From positions 310,001 through 374,000 of the forward strand of contig NZ_CP196351.1 of the NCBI RefSeq assembly GCF_051668705.1: a stretch of 64,000 nucleotides of DNA. The letters run 5' to 3'. Numbering within the stretch: the stretch's first letter is position 1; each line of letters opens with the position of its first letter. Origin of the DNA: Alterisphingorhabdus sp051668705 (GTDB lineage: Bacteria; Pseudomonadota; Alphaproteobacteria; Sphingomonadales; Sphingomonadaceae). The notes beneath the pieces are model-generated. The model was not told where the DNA came from, did no database searches, and saw only the letters and a program-made list of their open reading frames with translations. The position numbers were made by a program, and so were the translations under genes. Positions 52,067-60,841 of this stretch are shown piece by piece.

Positions 52067-54517
52067 ATGACCACAATTCCCCTTCAAACGCTTTCTGATG
52101 CGTCTGTTCCAGATATTCTGAAAGATTGGTTTTCCCAGCGAGGCTGGCTGCCAAGACGCCATCAGTTAGAGATGTTGTCAGTCGCTGGGCAGGGCGATCA
52201 TGCTTTGTTGGTTGCCGACACAGGGGCCGGTAAAACGCTTGCAGGCTTTTTGCCGACACTAGCTGATCTCATTGCCGCGCCAGACCATGACGGGCTGCAC
52301 ACGCTCTATATATCACCGCTCAAAGCCTTGGCGCATGACATTAAGCGCAATCTGGAAACGCCTATTGCCGAAATGGGGTTGGATATCACGATTGAGACAC
52401 GCAGCGGTGACACACCATCTGATCGCAAGGCCCGTCAAAGATCACGCCCACCCAATATCTTGCTGACCACACCGGAATCGCTAAGTCTGCTGATAAGCTA
52501 TCCGGAAAGCGAAACATTATTTTCTGGTTTGAAGCGCATCATTATCGATGAGGTTCACGCCTTTGCGGTTGGCAAACGCGGTGATCTTCTGGCGCTCGCC
52601 TTGTCGCGATTGCAGGCGATTAACCCGAAAGTTCAGCGCGTGGCTCTCTCGGCCACGGTTGCCGATCCGGATGCTTTTCTCGGCTGGCTTGCGCCCAACG
52701 GTGACTTGGAAAATGTGCAGCTGGTCAAAGGCGAAAGCGGCGCGCCGCCGGATCTGGATATCATGCTACCAGAGGGACGCGTGCCATGGTCAGGTCATAG
52801 CGGACATTATGCCATCCCGCAGATTCTGGAAGAGGTGCGGCGCAATAAGCTGACACTGATATTTTGCAATACACGGTTTTTGGCTGAGTTTATTTTTCAG
52901 GCTATATGGAATGCAAATGAAGACGGACTGCCCATCGGCATTCATCATGGCTCTTTGGCAGTGGAGGCGCGGCGCAAGGTAGAGGGCGCTATGGCGCGCG
53001 GAGAATTACGGGCATTGGTTGCTACGGCATCGCTTGATTTGGGCGTCGATTGGGGTGATGTGGACTGCGTTATCCAAATGGGCGCGCCCAAAGGGTCTTC
53101 ACGGCTTTTGCAGCGTATCGGCCGCGCCAACCACCGGCTGGACGTCTCCAGTAAGGCTTTGCTGGTGCCTGGTAACAGGTTTGAGTTTCTGGAAGCGCAG
53201 GCCGCTTTTGATGCGGTTGCGGCGGGACAGCGCGATGGTGAGCCTTTCCGCGCTGGCGGGCTCGACGTATTGGCGCAGCATATTATGGCGCAGGCTTGTG
53301 CTGGACCGTTTCACGAAGATAAATTATTTGCAGAAATTGTTTCTGCCCAGCCTTATGCAAAGCTGACGCGTGATGAATTTCACCGTGCCTTAGGCTTTGT
53401 GGAAAATGGCGGATATGCGCTGAAAGCCTATGATAAGTTTAAGCGGTTGCGGCGCGATGCAGATGGCGTCTGGCATCTGGTTCATCCGCGTTTTGCGGCC
53501 CAACACAGGTTAAATGCCGGCATCATCATAGACGCAGCGATGCTGGATGTGCGCTTCAAAAATGGTCGCAAACTGGGCCGGGTTGAAGAAAATTTCGCTG
53601 CGCAGCTCTCACCTGGAGATACGTTTTTCTTTGCGGGTATGAGCCTTGAGGTAGAGCGGATTAAGGACATGGACGTGCTGGTACGTGCGGCGAAAAAAGC
53701 TGCGCAAATACCCAGCTATATGGGTGCGCGCATGCCGCTCACGACCCATTTGTCTGACCGTGTGCGTGAAATGCTGACGGACCGTGCAGGTTGGGGCCGT
53801 TTTCCTGATGATGTTCGCGAATGGCTGGAGATGCAAGATTGGCGCTCGCATCTGCCGGAACCCGGGCAATTGCTGGTCGAGACATTCCCGCATCATGATC
53901 GGCACCATATGGTGTGTTACCCTTTCGAAGGCTGGAACGCGCACCAATCATTGGGCATGTTGCTGACACGGCGGATGGAGGATCGCGGGCTGGAGCCGCT
54001 GGGCTTTGTTGCCAATGATTATGCGCTGGCAGTCTATGGCCTAAAGCCGATTACTGACCCGGGGCCTTTATTTTCGGCCGATATACTGGCCGATGAATTT
54101 ACCGACTGGGTGCAGCGCAGCTATTTGCTGAAACGTGCTTTTCGCGAAGTTGCCGTGATTAGCGGATTGGTTGAGCGACAACATCCGGGCAAGCGCAAGA
54201 CCGGCAAGCAGGTAACATTTTCAACCGACCTGATTTTTGATGTGCTGCAAAAATATGAGCCCGAGCACATTCTCATGCAGGCCGCATGGGCCGATGCGCG
54301 AGCGCGTATGACCGATGTCGGCAGATTGGGCGATTTGATGGATCGTGCTCAGGACAGCATCATCCATATTGATCTTGACCGTGTCAGCCCATTGGCTGTG
54401 CCCGTTTTGGCTATGATTGGCCGAGAAGCAGTGCCTCAAGGCGCAGCTGATGATAGCCTGTTATTGGAGGCGGAAAGTCTGGCAGCAGCAGCTATGCGCA
54501 GCGATGATATGGAGTGA
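52067..54517 (+). CDS. Ligase-associated DNA damage response DEXH box helicase (Lhr-type)
   Basis: A helicase of about 816 residues. Motif I is ADTGAGKT near 50 (in this start), motif Ia ISPLKALAHD, motif II DEVH, motif III ALSATV, motif V LVATASLDLGVDWG and motif VI QRIGRANHR. A C-terminal Lhr-like winged-helix and beta-bundle region follows. It belongs to the group that clusters with a DNA ligase, an exonuclease and PdeM in many bacteria and probably repairs DNA. PdeM is encoded 4.3 kb away (58768); the ligase and exonuclease are not here. I start at ATG 52067 because the upstream extension begins with a TTG and lacks a ribosome site. Confidence 0.93.
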   Translation: MTTIPLQTLSDASVPDILKDWFSQRGWLPRRHQLEMLSVAGQGDHALLVADTGAGKTLAGFLPTLADLIAAPDHDGLHTLYISPLKALAHDIKRNLETPIAEMGLDITIETRSGDTPSDRKARQRSRPPNILLTTPESLSLLISYPESETLFSGLKRIIIDEVHAFAVGKRGDLLALALSRLQAINPKVQRVALSATVADPDAFLGWLAPNGDLENVQLVKGESGAPPDLDIMLPEGRVPWSGHSGHYAIPQILEEVRRNKLTLIFCNTRFLAEFIFQAIWNANEDGLPIGIHHGSLAVEARRKVEGAMARGELRALVATASLDLGVDWGDVDCVIQMGAPKGSSRLLQRIGRANHRLDVSSKALLVPGNRFEFLEAQAAFDAVAAGQRDGEPFRAGGLDVLAQHIMAQACAGPFHEDKLFAEIVSAQPYAKLTRDEFHRALGFVENGGYALKAYDKFKRLRRDADGVWHLVHPRFAAQHRLNAGIIIDAAMLDVRFKNGRKLGRVEENFAAQLSPGDTFFFAGMSLEVERIKDMDVLVRAAKKAAQIPSYMGARMPLTTHLSDRVREMLTDRAGWGRFPDDVREWLEMQDWRSHLPEPGQLLVETFPHHDRHHMVCYPFEGWNAHQSLGMLLTRRMEDRGLEPLGFVANDYALAVYGLKPITDPGPLFSADILADEFTDWVQRSYLLKRAFREVAVISGLVERQHPGKRKTGKQVTFSTDLIFDVLQKYEPEHILMQAAWADARARMTDVGRLGDLMDRAQDSIIHIDLDRVSPLAVPVLAMIGREAVPQGAADDSLLLEAESLAAAAMRSDDME

Positions 54518-54643
54518 TTAAGCGCAAAACCATGGGTAATCACAGACAATAAAAGAAAAATTATAAAGCAAAAACAAGGGTTCGCATATTCTCCTACAAT
54601 TGCACCTTGAAAAATTGTTTAGAGCACTAATATTTAGTAGGCA

Positions 54644-55255
54644 ATGACAATTGATAACCATAATTTTTTCGTTAATAATGAAACTGGAAAGCACGCACGT
54701 GTTGCGAATATATTTATGACTGACTTGCAAAACCATATTGATGCTCAAATCGAAAAGGTGACGAGCAAAGACCCGGATCAAGACGTTGAGGCGCAGGATG
54801 TCCTTTTCGTCTTACGACAGATTATCCACGCGACGGACAAGCAATCGCGCAATATGGTGGGCAAAATCGGCATAACTGGCCCGCAATATGCACTTTTGAG
54901 CGCTATTCGTGATTTGGGTGAAGTGACAACGCGTCAACTTTCAAACCATGTCAGCCTTACACAAGCGACAGTGACCACGATTTTGGCTCGGCTACAGGCC
55001 CGAGGATTGATCGAGCGTTATCGTAGCGAGAAGGACCGCAGGATTGTCCATTCACGGCTGAGTGGCGATAGTGAGGCTCTTCTAAAACGGGCACCAAGCC
55101 TTATGCAGACGCAATTTAGTGAACGATTTGCCGCGCTTTCTAAAGCGCAACAGCAACAGATTTTCAACAGCTTTGCCGATGTGGCAAAGATGATGGGAGC
55201 AGAAGAAGAGGAGCCATCCTTCTTACTGATTACTCCCGAAGAACTGAAAAACTGA
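54644..55255 (+). CDS. MarR-family transcriptional regulator
   Basis: A 203-residue protein with the MarR winged helix: GITGPQYALLSAIRDLGEVTTRQLSNHVSLTQATVTTILARLQARGLIERYRSEKDRRIVHSRL near 77-140, including the recognition helix and the DRR wing. N- and C-terminal helices form the dimer. The start is uncertain; ATG 54644 gives an extended N-terminus and ATG 54719 (MTDLQNH) would remove 25 residues. It ends just before a broken dps-like gene, which it may have controlled. Confidence 0.9.
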   Translation: MTIDNHNFFVNNETGKHARVANIFMTDLQNHIDAQIEKVTSKDPDQDVEAQDVLFVLRQIIHATDKQSRNMVGKIGITGPQYALLSAIRDLGEVTTRQLSNHVSLTQATVTTILARLQARGLIERYRSEKDRRIVHSRLSGDSEALLKRAPSLMQTQFSERFAALSKAQQQQIFNSFADVAKMMGAEEEEPSFLLITPEELKN

Positions 55256-55256
55256 C

Positions 55257-55507
55257 CAAAGCCCTGTCATCCACCTATATGCTCTATCGCAAGACGCAGG
55301 CATTGCATTGACGCACAGGACTTTCCGGCAACCGGCGAAATGCTAACAATGCTGGCCGATGACAACCAACGCGTCGCCTCATTGTTACGTGATGCCGTAG
55401 GAACTGCAGAACAGGCCAATGACGTATTTACTGCCGATATGTTGACAGCACGCATTGGTGCCCATGAGGAAGCAGCATGGATGTTGACTGCAACAGCAGC
55501 AAACTAG
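55257..55507 (+). pseudogene. Dps-like (ferritin fold) gene remnant with internal deletion
   Basis: Immediately after the MarR stop one frame reads LTKALSSTYMLYRKTQALH (55262 on), the conserved first helix of Dps, and stops at a TGA where the family has HW. From about 55310 a different frame reads DFPATGEMLTMLADDNQRVASLLRD, then TADMLTARIGAHEEAAWMLTATAAN with a stop at 55507, the last helices of Dps. The middle of about 80 residues with the ferroxidase His/Asp/Glu cluster is missing. GCATT occurs twice in tandem at the junction. The protein cannot form the iron cage, so DNA protection by this gene is lost. Confidence 0.75.
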
Positions 55508-55576
55508 TCTGACGCACGAAAACGAGCGCGCCGAGGCGCAGCAAACTACTCACAATCAGACAATTAAGGACCAAAT

Positions 55577-55729
55577 ATGGTAACGCAAACAACAACAATG
55601 CAAGATAAACCAACCGATGATGCCCGCCAGGGTTATATTACCCGGCAGATGCGCCCGATATTATACATATCAATCGCGCTTACCATATCCGGTCTGGCAC
55701 TGGTGGCACTGTTCTCAGATGTTATCTAA
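55577..55729 (+). CDS. Small single-helix membrane protein
   Basis: A 50-residue frame starting ATG 55577 with AAGGA at 7 bases. The N-terminus is polar (MVTQTTTMQDKPTDDARQ), a basic stretch RQMRP follows, then one membrane helix (ILYISIALTISGLALVALF) and SDVI. It looks like a genuine small inner membrane protein. A terminator follows 23-56 bases after its stop, giving it a self-contained transcript. Function is unknown. Confidence 0.65.
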   Translation: MVTQTTTMQDKPTDDARQGYITRQMRPILYISIALTISGLALVALFSDVI

Positions 55730-55751
55730 GTCCTGATGATTGTAGCAAACT

Positions 55752-55785
55752 GGCCAGCCGCCCTTTGGGGCCGCTGGTCTTTTTT
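55752..55785 (+). terminator. Rho-independent terminator after small membrane protein
   Basis: GGCCAGC pairs with GCTGGTC (one G-U) around an inner CCGCCC/GGGGCC stem and is followed by six T, all on the plus strand. Confidence 0.8.
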
Positions 55786-55889
55786 GCGTTTTGGCGCGGG
55801 ATATATTCACACGACCATCAATATTGTTCCGCAGCAGCAAATATTGCCAATTTACATCTGCTCTGGTAATGATGTTGCCGGAGATAATA

Positions 55890-56921
55890 ATGAAAAAATC
55901 CACTCAATTCGTCTTATTGCTGGCTGCGGCATCTTTGCTGCCTAGCGCAGCCACTGCAAACGATGCCAAGGACGCAGCAGTTACAAGCTCAGAGGCTTCT
56001 AATATAGCGGTCCCACCGTCTGATGGCACTATCATTGCCGAGGTGACGGACGAGACACAGGCCGCAAAAGGCGCAGACATTGTCGAGGTGATTGTTGATC
56101 CAGTGTACCGCATGACGGTGCCGGTTAATATTGATGGTGCAGGGCCCTATAATTTTCTGATTGACACAGGTTCGGAGCGGACGGTCATTTCCTCTTCTCT
56201 GGCCGGCCAGCTTGACCTGGAATTTGTGGAGCGGGCTTTGATCCAAAGCGTTGCTGGCAATAAAGTGGTGGATACGGCCTATATTCCTGATCTCTCACTT
56301 GGCCGACAAAGCTATGGCGGATTGATTGCGCCATTGCTTAAAGCGGAAGATATTGGCGCAGAGGGTATTGTCGGGCTGGACGGGCTGCAGGGCCAGCGTA
56401 TTTTGTTCGATTTTCGCGTCAACCAGATTGCGATTGAGGATGTCGCGACATCGTCCAATAAGGGCTATGAAATTGTCGTGACCGGGCGGCGGCGCTCTGG
56501 CCAGCTGATCCTGACCAATGCCACAATATCGGGCATTCCTGTCACGGTGGTGATTGATACCGGCGCACAGACCAGCATTGGCAACCGCGCGCTGCAACGC
56601 AAATTGCGCAGCCGCCGCGCCAAGGGGCTGGGCGACCCGACTGAGCTGACCGCGGTGACTGGCCAGACGATCAACGCTGATTTGGGCATCGCATCCGATT
56701 TTCAAGTCGGCCGCGCCCGCTTCTCACAAATCGGCATAGCCTTTGCGGATTCGCCAACCTTCAAATCCCTGGGCCTGGACAGAAAGCCAGCGCTTTTTCT
56801 GGGCATGAGCGCGCTGCGCAAATTTGACCGTGTGGCGATAGATTTCAAGGCACGCCGCGTCTTGTTCGACCTACCCAGCCACGCCCCGCGCATAGCAGCA
56901 GAACACCGCATAGCATTTTAA
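55890..56921 (+). CDS. Secreted retroviral-type aspartyl protease with two DTG motifs
   Basis: A product of about 343 residues with a signal peptide (cleavage after TANA near 22). Two pepsin/retropepsin half-domains follow: FLIDTGSERTVISS near 86 and VTVVIDTGAQTSIGN near 223, each carrying the DTG catalytic motif. Bacterial members often have only one per chain and dimerise; this one could work as a monomer, or is a duplicated fold. It should cut a periplasmic or outer protein. ATG 55890 has GGAGATAATA upstream; the longer frame lacks a signal peptide. Confidence 0.87.
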   Translation: MKKSTQFVLLLAAASLLPSAATANDAKDAAVTSSEASNIAVPPSDGTIIAEVTDETQAAKGADIVEVIVDPVYRMTVPVNIDGAGPYNFLIDTGSERTVISSSLAGQLDLEFVERALIQSVAGNKVVDTAYIPDLSLGRQSYGGLIAPLLKAEDIGAEGIVGLDGLQGQRILFDFRVNQIAIEDVATSSNKGYEIVVTGRRRSGQLILTNATISGIPVTVVIDTGAQTSIGNRALQRKLRSRRAKGLGDPTELTAVTGQTINADLGIASDFQVGRARFSQIGIAFADSPTFKSLGLDRKPALFLGMSALRKFDRVAIDFKARRVLFDLPSHAPRIAAEHRIAF

Positions 56922-56953
56922 ACATGCCCCTTGGGCGCTGAAAATAAAGCGCT

Positions 56954-57646
56954 CTATTTCATGGCTTTGGGGAAAGTAATGGGGGTATCATTGTCTTGCC
57001 ATGGCTGTTCTTTTTGCATGGCGGCGGTGAATAATGGGCTGTTTACATGCGTTGATAGCCAGCCATGTACATGCGGCAGGGGCAGGGCGTCGAACCAAGC
57101 CCGATCATGATTGGCAAATTGGCGGATGAACGGGAAGATGGCGATATCGGCAAAGCTGCGGCCTGCGCCGAACAACTGGCTCTGCTCTGGCGGCAGATTA
57201 TGGCTGGCCAGCTGTCTCTGTAATGTTTCCAGAAACGCCAGACCCGCCGCGCGGTGGGTCAGCGGGTCAACACCTGCGCCCGCATTTTCATGCGCATAGC
57301 GGGTGTGATATTTATAACGGTCCAAATCGTGCTTAAACGGCCCATCGCACTGAGCGATCAGCTCTGCTGTGGCGGCTGAATGCTCATTATTTTGCCAGTT
57401 TTCAGGATCATGCTGCGCCAATGCCCAGCGCATAATGGTCAGGCTTTCCTCCAGCACTTGCCCATCATGCAGCACCAGCACCGGCACGGTGGCTTTGGCG
57501 CTGGCGGCGATCATCGCTGCGGGTTTGTTCGGTAGCTTAACCTCTCGCAATATCACGCTTTGCCCGCTGATGATCAGCGCCATACGCGCGCGCATGGCAT
57601 AGGGGCAGCGGCGGAAAGAATATAATATGGGGCGGTTATCGGCCAT
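56954..57646 (-). CDS. Glutathione S-transferase family protein
   Basis: A 230-residue protein with an N-terminal thioredoxin-like domain. FRRCPYAMRARMAL near 8-20 has the CPYA motif (CPYC-like position), and TVPVLVLHDGQVLEESLTIMRW near 55-75 carries the cis-Pro and the GSH-binding ES pair. The C-terminal helical domain follows. It starts 12 bases after the trhO stop and is in one operon with it. It may conjugate or reduce electrophiles; the exact class is not clear. Confidence 0.92.
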   Translation of the reverse strand: MADNRPILYSFRRCPYAMRARMALIISGQSVILREVKLPNKPAAMIAASAKATVPVLVLHDGQVLEESLTIMRWALAQHDPENWQNNEHSAATAELIAQCDGPFKHDLDRYKYHTRYAHENAGAGVDPLTHRAAGLAFLETLQRQLASHNLPPEQSQLFGAGRSFADIAIFPFIRQFANHDRAWFDALPLPHVHGWLSTHVNSPLFTAAMQKEQPWQDNDTPITFPKAMK

Positions 57647-57657
57647 CGCTGTTGGGC

Positions 57658-58617
57658 TTATTCACTGACGGCCAGATGCGCCTCACCGCGTTCTGCGGCC
57701 AGCGCAATCTGCTTTTGCCGCTCACGATAACGCTGTTTCTGCGCTTCGCTGCGGACATCGGCACAATGTGGGCATTGCTCCCCTTCGACATAATCCTGAT
57801 GGTTCAGCTCCTCCGGCGCCAACGGCATGCGGCAGGCGCGGCACAATGTATAATCGCCGGGCTTGAGACCGGGGCCAACACTCACTCGCTCATCAAATAC
57901 AAAACATTCGCCGCTAAATTTGCTCTCAGCAGTCGGCACATGCTCAAGATATTTTAATATGCCGCCTTTCAGATGCACAACATCGTCAAAACCCTGAGCG
58001 CGGACATAGGCGGTCGCCTTTTCGCAGCGAATGCCCCCAGTGCAGAACATGGCGATGCGCTTGGGTGCCTCTTCGCCCTGCGCGCGCAGCTTTGCGGAAA
58101 AATCGTCAAACCATGCGGGAAATTCGCGAAAGCTGGTGGTGTCAGGGTCCACTGCGCCGTCAAAGCTGCCAATCGCCACTTCATAGCTGTTGCGGGTGTC
58201 GATCACCACTGTGTCGGGGTCGGCCAGCGCTGCGTTCCACTCATCCGGGGCGAGATATTCGCCCTTATCATGCGCGGCATCAACGCCTTCCACGCCCATG
58301 GACACAATCTCGCGTTTCAGCCGCACTTTCATGCGCAAAAAGGGCGCATCTTTGGCGATAGAATATTTGGCCTCTGTTTCAGCAAAACCTTGCCAATCGC
58401 GGATATGCTCCAGCACATGATGCAGATCGGGCAGAGCGCCGGCAATGGTGCCGTTTACGCCTTCCTCGGCCAGCAATATCGTGCCCTTAACCTGACGGGC
58501 AATACACAGATCGAGCAATGCCTCACGCACAGCGTCACGATCGGCAAGCGGTGCAAAATGATAAAGCGCCATGACATGATATGCGTCATCAACGGGGTAA
58601 GATTGGGCGGTTGTCAT
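57658..58617 (-). CDS. trhO: tRNA uridine-34 hydroxylase TrhO (rhodanese family)
   Basis: A 319-residue protein with a ferredoxin-like N-terminal domain (KGTILLAEEGVNGTIAG), a rhodanese domain with the nucleophile Cys in IAMFCTGGIRCEKA near 180-190, and a C-terminal Cys-rich part. That part has LCRACRMPL and CPHCADV, which may bind zinc. It belongs to the O2-dependent family (UPF0176/TrhO) that makes 5-hydroxyuridine at tRNA position 34. ATG 58617 was chosen; the longer frame begins at 58647. It is followed by gst. Confidence 0.95.
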   Translation of the reverse strand: MTTAQSYPVDDAYHVMALYHFAPLADRDAVREALLDLCIARQVKGTILLAEEGVNGTIAGALPDLHHVLEHIRDWQGFAETEAKYSIAKDAPFLRMKVRLKREIVSMGVEGVDAAHDKGEYLAPDEWNAALADPDTVVIDTRNSYEVAIGSFDGAVDPDTTSFREFPAWFDDFSAKLRAQGEEAPKRIAMFCTGGIRCEKATAYVRAQGFDDVVHLKGGILKYLEHVPTAESKFSGECFVFDERVSVGPGLKPGDYTLCRACRMPLAPEELNHQDYVEGEQCPHCADVRSEAQKQRYRERQKQIALAAERGEAHLAVSE

Positions 58618-58767
58618 AATGAAGCGCTCTATAAATAGCTGCGACACAAAATGCCAGTGCCATGCTTTATGATGCCGCAGCGTTCTGCAAGGGGTTTTGG
58701 CCGCAATATCAGTAAAAATTCTATCCTAGCGATTGCCAAAGAGCGAAAATTGCCGCAAAGCATTGTC

Positions 58768-59472
58768 ATGGTTCCCCTTTCGTTCGCCTCCCTTAATTTC
58801 CTTGCATTGGCTGACCATGCGCTGTTCTGGCCGGAGCAAAATGCGCTGTTGGTGGCCGATTTGCATCTGGAGAAGGCGAGCTGGTATGCCGGGCATGGCC
58901 AGATGCTGCCGCCTTATGACAGCCGCGGTAATTTGGAGCGTTTGGCGATGTTGATCGCGCAGCATGATGTGCGCAACGTCTATTGCCTTGGCGATAATTA
59001 TCACGACAGTCATGGCGAAAAGCGGCTGGAGCCAGAGGCGGCAAAGATATTATGCGGGCTAACCGCACAAACACGTTGGGTCTGGATTACCGGCAATCAT
59101 GATCGTGCACTGTCGGCCTTGCATGGCGGGCATGTTGTGGCGTCGGACCGGCTTGGCCCAGTGTTGCTGTGCCATGAACCGGAAGCGGCGGACACTAGGT
59201 CGCAAATTTGCGGGCACTTCCACCCCAAACTCAGAATGCAATTGCGCCGCAGATCGGTTGCAAGACGGTGTTATACGATGAGTGATAAGCTGCTCATCAT
59301 GCCCTCATTCGGCAATTTAACAGGTGGTCTGGACGTAGAGCATGAAGCCATTGCCGATGCGCATGGCGGTGCACCCTATCGCGCCCTTTTGCCGGTTAAG
59401 GACCGGCTTGCGGCCTTTGATGTTTCTCATTCCCATAGATCAGACAAGCAGGCAGAGACACTTCATGGCTGA
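58768..59472 (+). CDS. pdeM: Ligase-associated DNA damage response endonuclease PdeM
   Basis: A 234-residue metallophosphoesterase. The metal ligands appear as ADLHLEKASW (Asp/His), YCLGDNYHD, TGNHDRAL, LLCHEPE and GHFHP, the usual D-H, GD, GNHD, H and GHxH pattern. It belongs to the PdeM group linked to the Lhr-type helicase (52067) and a DNA ligase in many bacteria and reported to act as an endonuclease in DNA repair. ATG 58768 (MVPLSF) is used, because the longer frame carries 39 unlikely residues. moeA overlaps its end by 8 bases. Confidence 0.92.
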   Translation: MVPLSFASLNFLALADHALFWPEQNALLVADLHLEKASWYAGHGQMLPPYDSRGNLERLAMLIAQHDVRNVYCLGDNYHDSHGEKRLEPEAAKILCGLTAQTRWVWITGNHDRALSALHGGHVVASDRLGPVLLCHEPEAADTRSQICGHFHPKLRMQLRRRSVARRCYTMSDKLLIMPSFGNLTGGLDVEHEAIADAHGGAPYRALLPVKDRLAAFDVSHSHRSDKQAETLHG

Positions 59473-60718
59473 AACCGCGAACAATATGGCAATGGCAGCG
59501 AAGATAATGGTTAGCCTGAAAGAAGCGCGCACGATGATTATTGATGCGGTGCCTATCGCTTCTGCACAAAGCCGGACGCTGGTTGCATGCAATGATCTGG
59601 TGATTGCTGAAGATATTATCGCTGCGCATAATCAGCCATGGGCGGCGCTGTCAGCAATGGATGGTTATGCGGTCAGGCTGGATGATTGTAAGCCACATGC
59701 GGTCTTGCCGATCATTGGTGAATCGCGTGCTGGTGCGCCATTTTTTGGCACATTGGAAGCGGAACAAGCCATAGCGATTTCTACTGGGGCAGCAGTGCCA
59801 TCAGGGGCTGATCATATCATCATGGTTGAGCATAGTGAGCGGCATGGCGATGCAATGCGCGTCATAAAGCCGCAGTCACCCAATGGCTTTATAAGGCAAA
59901 AAGGGCAGGATTTTTCTGTTGGAGATGCCTTGATCCAAAAAGGGGAATTGCTTTCTCCGGCCCATATCGCCTTGGCGGCAGCTGCGGGAAAAGCGGAATG
60001 TATGATTGTTCCGCCGCCCAAAGTTGCGATCATTACCAATGGTGATGAATTGCTGGACCCCGGCGCAGAACCGCAGCACGGCTATCTATATGACAGCAAT
60101 GGGTTAGCTTTGACCGCGCAGTGCAACCAATGGGGCGCTGATGCCCATTGGCTTGGCCGTGCGGGGGATGATCCGGATGCTGTCTCTGCCCTTATGGAAT
60201 CGGCGTTGCAATATGACATCATCATCATTGCCGGTGGCGCCTCTGTGGGCCAACATGACCATGTCAGATCCAGTTTTGCGGCTTTGGACGGCGTGTTACA
60301 TTTCAGCAAAATTGCTCTTCGCCCAGGAAAGCCTGCATGGTTTGGCATATTATCGGGCAAACCCGTTATTGGTTTGCCTGGCAATCCTGCATCCGCCTTT
60401 GTCACGGCCGAACTGCTTGTCCGCCCAGCCGTTGAAAAACACATGGCCCGCGCGCCGCAAGCAGCATTGTCGCTAGAGACTATGCGGCTGGATGGTAGCC
60501 TGTCCGCCAATGGCGGCCGCGAGGCGTTTTTGCGTGGATATGCTGCTATTATGGATGGTAAGACTTTGGTCACACCGGCTGCTGATCAGGATAGCAGTCT
60601 GCTTCGGCCTTTGGCGGCAGCCAATGTTCTGATCCACCGTGATGTGGATGCTGATGCGGTCAAGCATGGCGATCCTGTCAAATCTTGTATTTTGCGACCC
60701 ATTGGAACGCAGGCGTAA
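59465..60718 (+). CDS. moeA: Molybdopterin molybdenumtransferase MoeA
   Basis: A 417-residue enzyme that inserts molybdenum into adenylylated molybdopterin. Landmarks are SAMDGYAVR near 60, STGAAVPSGADHIIMVE near 100, KVAIITNGDELLDPG near 185, GGASVGQHDHV near 255 and GLPGNPASAFVTAELLVRP near 310. It begins inside the pdeM 3' end (8-base overlap), so the two are co-translated, a curious pairing of cofactor synthesis with DNA repair. Other moa/mob genes are not in the window. Confidence 0.95.
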   Translation: MAETANNMAMAAKIMVSLKEARTMIIDAVPIASAQSRTLVACNDLVIAEDIIAAHNQPWAALSAMDGYAVRLDDCKPHAVLPIIGESRAGAPFFGTLEAEQAIAISTGAAVPSGADHIIMVEHSERHGDAMRVIKPQSPNGFIRQKGQDFSVGDALIQKGELLSPAHIALAAAAGKAECMIVPPPKVAIITNGDELLDPGAEPQHGYLYDSNGLALTAQCNQWGADAHWLGRAGDDPDAVSALMESALQYDIIIIAGGASVGQHDHVRSSFAALDGVLHFSKIALRPGKPAWFGILSGKPVIGLPGNPASAFVTAELLVRPAVEKHMARAPQAALSLETMRLDGSLSANGGREAFLRGYAAIMDGKTLVTPAADQDSSLLRPLAAANVLIHRDVDADAVKHGDPVKSCILRPIGTQA

Positions 60719-60841
60719 TTGTCAGACACTTTGCGTTCATTCTGCTATACATATTGTATTGGAGTGAGCAGGGCCTGTTGGGGAACAGGTGCTGAGATGA
60801 GAATATATCTGTCCATACAGGTATAGATGGTGGGAGCAGTT

